Shown here in pieces: positions 17,346 through 24,700 of a stretch of DNA of 64,000 nucleotides; within the stretch, counting starts at the first letter, position 1; each line of letters opens with the position of its first letter. Source of the stretch: Pseudomonas azotoformans (lineage in GTDB: Bacteria; Pseudomonadota; Gammaproteobacteria; Pseudomonadales; Pseudomonadaceae); NCBI RefSeq assembly GCF_900103345.1, contig NZ_LT629702.1, positions 4,278,001-4,342,000 of the forward strand. The letters are read 5' to 3'. Under the pieces are notes generated by a model, which ran no database searches, was not told where the DNA came from, and worked only from the letters and a program-made list of their open reading frames with translations. The translations under genes were made by a program, and so were the position numbers.

Positions 17346-19016
17346 TTACCAGCTCCTGAACTTGGCGGGCGGGTTGTACAGGCCGCCGGACCAGTCCACC
17401 AGGTCGGCCACGCTCTTGGCGGCCAACAGCTCACGGGTGGCGTCGGTGCGGCGAATCCCCAGGTCTTCGGGCAAGGCGATCAAGCCTTCGCGGCGCATGC
17501 GTGCAGTGTCCTTGGGGTTGTGGCGCATGCCGATGGCGGTGACGCCTGCGACGGCGGCGATCATCGCCTGGCGCTCTTCGAGGGAACGCGCCTTGTACAG
17601 GTAGGCGATGCCTTCTTCGGTGAGCAGGTGGGTGACGTCATCGCCGTAGATCATGATCGGCGCCAGGGCCATGCCGCTTTTGCGTGCGACCTCGACGGCG
17701 TCGAGGGTGTCGACGAAGGTGGGCTTGCCGCCTTCCTGGAAGGTCTCGACCATTTGCACCACGAGTTTTTTGCCGCGTTCCAGCAGCGCTTCCGGGGCAT
17801 CGTCGTGGCGCATATCCAGCCAGGCTGGCGTACCGTGACGGCGACCGCGCGGGTCATGGCCCATGTTCGGCGCGCCGCCAAATCCGGCGAGGCGACCGCG
17901 TGTCACGGTGGAGGAATGGCCGTCGCCGTCGACCTGCAGGGTGGCGCCGATAAACAAGTCCACCGCGTATTGGCCGGCGAGCTGACAGAACATGCGGTTG
18001 GAACGCATAGAGCCGTCGCGCCCGGTGAAAAACACGTCCGGGCGTGCAGCGATGTAGTTCTCCATGCCCAGCTCGGTGCCGAAGCAATGCACGCTTTCCA
18101 CCCAGCCGCTTTCGATGGCGGGGATCAGCGTGGGGTGCGGATTGAGCGTCCAGTTGCGGCAGATCTTGCCCTTGAGGCCGAGGGATTCGCCGTAGGTCGG
18201 CAGGATCAACTCGATGGCGGCGGTGTTGAAGCCGATGCCGTGGTTGAGGGACTGCACGTTGTGTTTTTCGTAGATGCCACGGATCGCCATCATCGCCATC
18301 AGCACATGCACCGGCTTGATGTGGCGCGGGTCACGGGTGAACAGTGGTTCGATATAGAACGGCTTGTCGGCCACCACCACAAAATCCACCCAACTGGCGG
18401 GGATGTCGACGCGAGGCAAGTCGGTCACGTCATCCACCAACTGGTTGACCTGCACGATCACGATGCCGTCGCTGAACGCGGCGGGCTCGATCAGCGCCGG
18501 GGTGTCTTCGGTGCTGGCGCCGGTGTAGATATTGCCGGCGCGGTCGGCCATGAACCCGGCGGAAAGCACCACGTTGGGGATCAGGTCCACCACCAGCCGC
18601 GCATAGAGTTCGATGTAGGTGTGGATCGCGCCGATTTCCAGCAGGCCGTCTTCGAGCAACTGGCTGATGCGCAGGGATTGGGTGCCGGCGAAGGAGAAAT
18701 CGAGCTTGCGCGCGATGCCTTTTTCAAACAGGTCCAAGTGCTCGGAGCGGCCGACACTGGGCATGATCATGTGCAAATCGTGGAGCTTGGCCGGGTCGGC
18801 CTTGGCCAGGGAGCGCGAGAGGAAATCAGCCTGTTTCTGGTTGTTGCCTTCCAGCACCACGCGGTCGCCGGGGAGGATCAGCGCCTCAAGCGCCTCGACG
18901 ATCCTGTCGCTGGGCAGCACCGCGCCGTCTGCGTATTGTTTGACCAGCCCGAGCCGCCGCTGCTTCTCGTCGCGCCGCCGCGTCCAGCGTGAGTCGGGGG
19001 TTATTGTTGTTGTCAT
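17346..19016 (-). CDS. mdcA: Malonate decarboxylase alpha subunit (acetyl-S-ACP:malonate ACP transferase)
   Basis: This 556-residue MdcA is the transferase that swaps acetyl for malonyl on MdcC, starting the catalytic cycle. It belongs to the CoA-transferase superfamily, with 'VVLEGNNQKQADFLSRSLA', 'FAGTQSLRISQLLEDGL', 'GIGFNTAAIELILPTYGES' and 'FGTELGMENYIAARPDVFF' visible. It is first in the operon mdcABCDEGHLM; every junction down to mdcH is an overlap or zero gap. A dyad lies 45-62 bp before its start. Confidence 0.95.
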   Translation of the reverse strand: MTTTITPDSRWTRRRDEKQRRLGLVKQYADGAVLPSDRIVEALEALILPGDRVVLEGNNQKQADFLSRSLAKADPAKLHDLHMIMPSVGRSEHLDLFEKGIARKLDFSFAGTQSLRISQLLEDGLLEIGAIHTYIELYARLVVDLIPNVVLSAGFMADRAGNIYTGASTEDTPALIEPAAFSDGIVIVQVNQLVDDVTDLPRVDIPASWVDFVVVADKPFYIEPLFTRDPRHIKPVHVLMAMMAIRGIYEKHNVQSLNHGIGFNTAAIELILPTYGESLGLKGKICRNWTLNPHPTLIPAIESGWVESVHCFGTELGMENYIAARPDVFFTGRDGSMRSNRMFCQLAGQYAVDLFIGATLQVDGDGHSSTVTRGRLAGFGGAPNMGHDPRGRRHGTPAWLDMRHDDAPEALLERGKKLVVQMVETFQEGGKPTFVDTLDAVEVARKSGMALAPIMIYGDDVTHLLTEEGIAYLYKARSLEERQAMIAAVAGVTAIGMRHNPKDTARMRREGLIALPEDLGIRRTDATRELLAAKSVADLVDWSGGLYNPPAKFRSW

Positions 19017-19060
19017 GGTCGCTCCACGGGTTTGCTGTCGTGGGGCTTACCTTAGGAGTG

Positions 19061-19078
19061 ATTGAGGGGGCCATCAAT
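19061..19078. promoter_or_regulatory. ATTGA-N8-TCAAT dyad upstream of mdcA, candidate MdcR site
   Basis: A perfect 5-bp inverted repeat spaced by 8 bp lies 45-62 bp before the mdcA ATG, where an activator would bind next to the promoter. The form is compatible with a LysR-type operator. Assignment to MdcR is inferred from position. Confidence 0.45.
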
Positions 19079-19136
19079 CAAGCTGGGCGTTGGACTGTTA
19101 CGCCTGGGTTAATGATGGCTGAATGAACACGGGCGT

Positions 19137-19859
19137 TCAGGTGCGGTGCCATTCGGTGCGGTGGAACCATACCGTCCTGAACAACGCCAACGCGGCAAAA
19201 CCGTGCAGCCCCAACACAGCCGCCCAACTCCACTCCCACAAGCCTGATAGTGCCTGTGCGTAAACCGGCAACAGCAGCAGGAGCAGCGCCACCAGCGCGC
19301 AGCCGCCCAGTTGCTCCCAGTTTCTCAAGCGACTGGAGCGGGAGGCTATCGCGTAACCCAGCAGTGCACCCAGGCACACCATCAGCAGGCTCAGCAGGTC
19401 ATGTTCGTCGACGGGCGGCCAGCCCAGCAGGTTGAGTGGCAAGCACACCGCAAACACGGTGAACGCGCAAATCGCGACGTACACGAAGGCGTATTCAAGC
19501 GCATCCAGCAGACGATCACGGATAAACCCTCGGGCCTGTTTGTCTTCTTCCGGGGTCGGCCCTTTGGATATCGCCACCGCCAGCAGACCCGAGCCAAGAC
19601 CGCCCAGGGTCATGACCACAAAGTTGCTCACTACGCCTTTGATAGCCTTATCGGCACCGACCAGCTTGAGGCTTTCCAGGTACACCAGGATAAACACCGC
19701 GCCTGCGGTGGTAATCATGAACCCCCACAGCTTTCCACGGTTGGACTGCACGTTCATGGTCACCGCTGCCGTGAGCACCAGCACCCCAAACCACATCAGA
19801 AGCGTGCCGGTAAAACGGTTGAGGTCGTACAGCCAGGCAAACCCATCCAAAAGCCACAT
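19137..19859 (-). CDS. Integral membrane protein of unknown function
   Basis: This 240-residue protein has about six or seven hydrophobic segments, including 'FTGTLLMWFGVLVLTAAVTM', 'MITTAGAVFILVYLESL', 'AFVYVAICAFTVFAVCLPL' and 'GGCALVALLLLLLPVYAQAL'. A charged cytoplasmic-type loop 'GPTPEEDKQARGFIRDRL' splits the chain. I do not recognise a family. It ends about 120 bp from mdcA and is transcribed toward it, probably as a separate unit. It may be a small ion channel or sensor, but nothing in the sequence proves this. Confidence 0.7.
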   Translation of the reverse strand: MWLLDGFAWLYDLNRFTGTLLMWFGVLVLTAAVTMNVQSNRGKLWGFMITTAGAVFILVYLESLKLVGADKAIKGVVSNFVVMTLGGLGSGLLAVAISKGPTPEEDKQARGFIRDRLLDALEYAFVYVAICAFTVFAVCLPLNLLGWPPVDEHDLLSLLMVCLGALLGYAIASRSSRLRNWEQLGGCALVALLLLLLPVYAQALSGLWEWSWAAVLGLHGFAALALFRTVWFHRTEWHRT

Positions 19860-19959
19860 TGCGTCGATACTTCTGTCGAAAAACTCCCTTGGCTATCGGC
19901 AGTGGGGTGAGGATCTTTACGATGGAGCGAGCAATTGCAGCGCGGCAAGGTATGCCTCT

Positions 19960-19989
19960 GTGGCCAGCGGGCTTGCCCCGCTCGCCACA
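19960..19989. repeat. Single REP palindrome, type C
   Basis: The core GCGGGCTTGCCCCGC sits inside imperfect outer arms GTGGCCA and CGCCAC. It lies in the gap upstream of the unknown membrane protein gene, and matches the copy at 20651-20681. Confidence 0.8.
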
Positions 19990-20013
19990 CGTGTTCAGGG
20001 GTGCCTGTTAAGT

Positions 20014-20057
20014 AGCGGTCCCAAATAGGGAACGATCAGTCCCTATTTGGGACCGCT
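20014..20057. repeat. Perfect 18-bp inverted repeat adjoining a stop codon
   Basis: AGCGGTCCCAAATAGGGA at 20014-20031 is followed by an 8-bp loop (ACGATCAG) and its exact complement at 20040-20057. The right arm touches the stop codon of the minus-strand small gene (20058-20060). No T run follows on the minus strand, so it is not a standard terminator. It does not match the three REP types in this window. Confidence 0.9.
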
Positions 20058-20297
20058 TCAAGAGGCAGTCGCCGGGCTGACTTGCTCCAAGGCCCGATCT
20101 ACCAGCAACTGCCCCAACTCCGCCATTTGCTGGATGCCGAGCATGATTGCGCGCTGGGGGGTGTCCAGGTCGAAGGCGAGGTTGCAAGTGAGTGCGTTGA
20201 GGGAAGACAGGGTTTCGCTGGCGTTGACCAGCAGGGTTTCGGTGTCTTGGTGAGGGTTTACGGTGAAGAGGGGCGGATTGGGGGTGGGTTTGATCAT
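20058..20297 (-). CDS. Small DUF3077/DUF6124-like protein, unknown function
   Basis: This 79-residue soluble protein starts MIKPTPNPPLFTVNP. The TPNPP start and the helical part 'DTETLLVNASETLSSLNALT' plus 'LGIQQMAELGQLLVDRALE' resemble the small Pseudomonas-specific DUF3077 and DUF6124 proteins. It lacks the middle segment I associate with full DUF6124 proteins, so it looks like a short form. GGAGTTGTAGATC precedes the ATG as ribosome site. A leader with a terminator hairpin lies upstream, and a perfect hairpin touches the stop codon. No function is known to me; it could be a small regulator. Confidence 0.65.
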   Translation of the reverse strand: MIKPTPNPPLFTVNPHQDTETLLVNASETLSSLNALTCNLAFDLDTPQRAIMLGIQQMAELGQLLVDRALEQVSPATAS

Positions 20298-20640
20298 GAT
20301 CTACAACTCCGATATGTGATGGAGACTGCCCTCTTCCGCTTGCACGCGAATTAAGGTGGCAGCTGTGCGCAGGTGTGCAAGACCGGGCATATCGGACCCC
20401 GGCAGACCCCGAGGGATCTCCCACGCACAGCCGCCATAACGAGTACAGCAGGCATAAAAAACGCCCGTTGAATGGCTATGGGCGTTTGTGCGCCGACATG
20501 TAACCGGACTTGCACGTCCGTGTCACCGTTTTTTGCGATGACGGGGCGAAGACTAGGCGCGCTGTCCGCGCCCGACAAGTTCATGCACAGCCCAACATCT
20601 TGCAGGAAAAATCCTAGCGCTCACCACAACACTAAAGGCA
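20298..20640 (-). promoter_or_regulatory. Structured leader region upstream of the small DUF gene
   Basis: This stretch holds an open frame at 20351-20584 whose translation (for example 'AFFMPAVLVMAAVRGR') resembles short Ash-like proteins annotated in many pseudomonads. I think the signal is RNA: the frame contains an intrinsic terminator, a CGGAC-N6-GTCCG hairpin near 20506-20521, and G-rich repeats such as GGGAGATCCC. It may be an attenuator leader for the small gene, or a leader with a short regulatory peptide. Confidence 0.4.
20456..20487 (-). terminator. Intrinsic terminator or attenuator inside the leader
   Basis: On the minus strand AAACGCCC, a 13-nt loop and GGGCGTTT are followed by a T run (six T in total after GGGCG), a typical Rho-independent terminator. 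It lies about 160 nt before the small DUF gene in the direction of transcription. Confidence 0.7.
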
Positions 20641-20650
20641 ATGCACATCC

Positions 20651-20681
20651 TGTGGCGAGCGGGCTTGCCCCGCTCGCCACA
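20651..20681. repeat. Single REP palindrome, type C
   Basis: TGTGGCGAGCGGG-CTTG-CCCCGCTCGCCACA is a near-perfect palindrome between the leader region and the HigA-like gene. From here to 20911 I see nothing else that can be called. Confidence 0.85.
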
Positions 20682-20911
20682 TTGAGTATCGCCTGGCCCC
20701 ACGAGCAGCATCGATCAATCACAACGCCATGACTACTATCTCGCACACCGTAGATGGAGGTGTCGTTGCCCAAGGAGTGATTCAGCACGACTTCAAATCC
20801 AAACGCAGAAGTCGCCTACAGCAATTACATCCGATCCTGACAAGGCTTTCAGGTTGTTGCTCGGAACCCGTCTCTCTAGCATTTTCGTCCGATCCACCAC
20901 GAGCGAACATC

Positions 20912-21223
20912 ATGAGCCCAAGCACGAAGCGCAATGTGCCCCAGCACAACCCACCTCACCCAGGTGAAATCCTGCTTGAAGATGTAATCCCTGCCCTGGA
21001 CATCACCATCACCGAAATGGCCCGGCGCCTGGGATTCGCCCGTGAGACGTTTTCGAGGATTTTGCATGGGCGTGCGCCTGTCAGTCCTGACTTGGCGGTG
21101 CGGCTTGAGCGGGCAGGTGTGAGCACTGGGCAGTTATGGCTGTCGATGCAGAGTGCCTACGACTTGTGGCAGGCCGAGCATCGGGAGCAGCCGGTGATTG
21201 AGCGGTTTGCGCGGATTGATTGA
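20912..21223 (+). CDS. HigA-family antitoxin-like XRE regulator (no partner toxin)
   Basis: This 103-residue helix-turn-helix protein has 'HPGEILLEDVIPALDITITE' followed by 'MARRLGFARETFSRILHGRA' and 'VSTGQLWLSMQSAYDLWQAE', the VapI/HigA pattern. HigA proteins repress their own operon and neutralise the HigB mRNA interferase. No HigB reading frame is visible upstream, where it is usual, or downstream before chpC. The ATG at 20912 fits the family; the open frame back to 20729 has no likeness to HigB. It may be an orphan antitoxin acting as a plain repressor. Confidence 0.82.
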   Translation: MSPSTKRNVPQHNPPHPGEILLEDVIPALDITITEMARRLGFARETFSRILHGRAPVSPDLAVRLERAGVSTGQLWLSMQSAYDLWQAEHREQPVIERFARID

Positions 21224-21232
21224 GCCTGTTCC

Positions 21233-21332
21233 TGTAGGAGCGAGCTTGCTCGCGAAGAACCGTCAGGCACCGCTGGTTAAAAGGAGCGCTGCGTTATCGT
21301 TGGCGTTTTTCGCGAGCAAGCTCGCTCCTACA
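21233..21332. repeat. REP doublet, type A
   Basis: Two inward-facing GTAGGAGCGAGCTTGCTCGC units with a spacer of about 55 bp lie between the HigA-like gene and chpC (convergent). Confidence 0.9.
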
Positions 21333-21343
21333 GTGGGCCACTG

Positions 21344-21799
21344 TCAGGCCAGGCCGGACTCTACCAGCAGTGCTTCCAGCCCCATCAAATCCGGCACCTT
21401 CGCCACATGCTCGCCCACCTGCACCGCCGCCAGTTCCAGCGGGCACAGCGGCACGTCCACATAGCTCAACTCACTGTCGAGCTTGTACGAACGCGGAATG
21501 CCCTGGATCACCAGCGCAATAAACTTCAACGTCGGTCGCCCACCCAATGCATTCAACACCACGATTCGCGAACGTTCGCCGGTCACACTCGCTTCGCCGC
21601 AGACAGCTTCAAAGCTGATCAGCGGGATTTGCCGGTCGCGCCAGGTCACTTGCCGCAGGTACCACGGCGGTGCATCGCTGGCCGGTTCGCCGCGCTGGAA
21701 GTCGATCAACTCGGCGATGGCGACGTTGGGCAGCACCAGGTGGCGGTCGGCCAGGGGCAGCAGCAGGCCGGTGAGTTGGCTGGTGCGGTGGTCAAGCAT
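21344..21799 (-). CDS. chpC: CheW-like adaptor ChpC of the pilus chemosensory system
   Basis: This 151-residue CheW-domain protein carries 'TGLLLPLADRHLVLPNVAIA' and 'DRQIPLISFEAVCGE', the beta-strand core of CheW. It follows chpA with an 8-bp overlap and is last in the Chp cluster. In P. aeruginosa ChpC links MCP-type receptors to ChpA and affects twitching motility. PilI is the second CheW-like protein of the same system. Confidence 0.88.
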   Translation of the reverse strand: MLDHRTSQLTGLLLPLADRHLVLPNVAIAELIDFQRGEPASDAPPWYLRQVTWRDRQIPLISFEAVCGEASVTGERSRIVVLNALGGRPTLKFIALVIQGIPRSYKLDSELSYVDVPLCPLELAAVQVGEHVAKVPDLMGLEALLVESGLA

Positions 21800-24700
21800 G
21801 GGACTTGCTCCAGTAGGCGATGCTTTCGAGCAGCACCGATTCCTGGTACGGCTTGCCCAGGTAGTCGTTGACGCCGATGGCCATGGCGCGGTCGCGGTGT
21901 TTCTGGCCGGTGCGCGAGGTGATCATGATGATCGGCAGGCGCATCAGCCGGGGGTCGTTGCGCACCTGGGTCGCCACTTCGAAGCCGTCCATGCGCGGCA
22001 TTTCGATGTCGAGCAGCATCAGGTCCGGGGTGTGTTCTTCAAGCACCGCGAGGGCGTCGATGCCATCCTTGGCGGTGAGCACGTTCATGCCGTTGCGCTC
22101 CAGCAGGCGGCTGGTGACTTTGCGCACGGTGACTGAGTCGTCCACCACCAGCACCAGCAACGGGCGTTTTTTCAGCGGGTCGTTGAGGATCAGTGGCGCA
22201 TCCACCGACTGAGCCGGCAATGCCGGCTGCCGCGCACGGATATGCGCCAGCAAGTCGATGATCAACACCACACGACCATCGCCCAGGATTGTCGCGCCGG
22301 ACAAGCCCTGCACGCCGGCAAACTGCGGCCCCAGGCCCTTGACCACGATCTCCCGCGTACCGGCCATGGCGTCCACATGGATGGCCACATGCCGCTCATT
22401 GCACTGCACCAGCAGTACCGGCACCGGCTGATACTGGCCCAGCAGTTTCGGGCGGCTGACGGTGTGCAGCAGGTCGCCCAGGTAGAACAGTTCGTAACGC
22501 TGGCCGGCGTATTCATAACACGGCGGGTCTTGCTGGTAATGCCCGGCCAGCTCATGGGGCAGTACCCGCACCAGGCCTTCGATGGTGTTGAGCGGGATCG
22601 CGTATTGGTCGTCCGCGCACTGCACCATCAGCGCCCGGTTGACCGACACGGTGAACGGCAAACGAATGCGGAAATGCACACCCTCGCCCGGGGTCGAATC
22701 AATGACCATCGAGCCACCAAGCTGGCGCACTTCTTCATGCACCACGTCCATGCCCACGCCGCGCCCGGAAATCTGCGTGATCTTTTCAGCGGTGGAGAAG
22801 CCCGGCTGCAGGATGAACTGCAACACGTCGCGGTCGCTCATCTCTTGATTGGGTGCGAGCAGGCCACGCTTGATCGCCTTGCGCCGCACGGCTTCCAGCG
22901 GCACGCCGGCGCCGTCGTCGCGCATGTCGAAGACGATGTCGCCGCCTTCGTGGGTCAGGTCCAGGGTGATGCGGCCTTTCTCAGGCTTACCGGCCAGCAG
23001 CCGTGCATCGCGAGACTCCAGGCCGTGGTCAACGGCATTGCGCAACATGTGTTCCAGCGGCGCCGCCATGCGCTCCAGCACGTTGCGATCCATCTCGCCT
23101 TCGGCGTTGCCGACGATGAATTCCACGTCCTTGCCCAGCTCACCCGCCACCTGGCGCACGATGCGCTTGAGGCGCGGCAGCATGCGCTCGAACGGCACCA
23201 TGCGCGTGCGCATCAGGCCTTCCTGCAACTCGGTATTGATGCGCGCCTGTTGCTGCAGCAGGCCATGGGCGTCCTCGTTGCGGCGCTCCAGGGTGTCCTT
23301 GAGGTCGAGCAGGTCGGAGGCCGATTCGGACAGCGCACGGGACAGTTGCTGCAACTGTGAATGGCGGTCCATCTCCAGCGGGTCGAACTCTTCGTAGCCC
23401 AGGCGCTCGGCCTCGGCCTGCTGGCGGCTGAGGATGCGGCCCTGGGTTTCGGTGTCGAGACGGCGCAGTTGGTCGCGCATGCGCTCAATCGTCGTTTCCA
23501 CTTCCGTCAGGGCGATACGGGCGTCGTTGACTTGCTGCTCGATGCGGCCACGGAAGATCGAAGTTTCACCGGCCAGGTTGACCAGGTCGTCGAGCAGTTC
23601 AGCGGAGATCTTCACCATGTCGGCAGCCGGGTCCACCACGGCCTCCGCCTTGCCAGCCGGCAACGCCACCGGCGTCACTGCCTCTTGGCTTGGGTGCACC
23701 AGGCTTTTGATGCGCTCGATGAGCTTGTCCACCGAGCCGACCGGCAAGCCGTCCGCCACGGCGTCGATCATCTGCGCCAAACGGTCGTGGCAGCCCTGGA
23801 GCAAGGCGAACAACTCAGGCGACGGCGCAAGCAAGCCGGCAGACAGGCCTTCGTAGAGAAACTCCAGTTCGTGGGCCAGGTCGCCAATAGGTGCGATCTC
23901 GACCATGCGCGCGCCGCCCTTGAGGGTATGAAGGTCGCGCAGCAGGGTTTCCACTTCCTGGCGGTTGCCGGGCTCGGCCTGCCAGCGCGACAGCGCGGCA
24001 CTGGAACTGTCGAGAATGTCGGCCGCTTCTTCGAGGAAGATATCCAGAAGCTCAGGGTCGGCGCCCGATGCCGCCGGCGCCATGGCCGGTGCGGCAGGCG
24101 CGTTGCCTTGGCGCAATGCTCGTGCCCTGGCGATCAACTCGGCGCTGTCACTCAAAGGGCGGTGGTGCTGCAATTCTTCAAGCTGCAAGGCCAGATGCTC
24201 ATGGCTGGCCATCAGTACCTGGGAGAGCTCAGTGGAATAATTGTAGCGGCGGTCCACCAGTCCTTCGTACAGGCATTCCAACTCATGAGCCAGGTCGCCA
24301 ATCGGCTCGATTTCAGCCATGCGCGCACCGCCCTTGAGGGTGTGCAAATCACGTTGCAACGACGACAGCGGCGCGGCGTTGTCGGGCTCCAGCAACCAAC
24401 GTTTGAGCGACTGCCCGGCGCTGTCGAGGATGTCCACGGCTTCTTCGAGGAAGATCTCGACGATCTCGTCGTCCATCGCCGTTTGGTGATCCAACTGCTG
24501 TGTGGCGGCGCCCAGTTCGGAAATACTCAGGGTGCGGCTGCCATCGCTTCTGATCAGGCCTGTGGCGGATGGGTCGAGGGCTTCATCCAGCAGCTCGCGC
24601 AAGGCGTCGACACGGGCCGGCGCCGGGCTGATTTCCTGGCCGGCGGCCAGTTGGTCGAGCATGCTGATCAACGCTTCATGGGCCTGTTCGGCCTCGTGGA

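Noticed and set aside
17214..18992. A 592-residue plus-strand frame opposite mdcA
   Set aside because: mdcA is conserved over its full length; the opposite frame is a shadow.
20729..20911. N-terminal extension of the HigA-like gene, or a possible HigB
   Set aside because: The 61 residues have no HigB pattern and no similarity to HigA; the ATG at 20912 fits the family.
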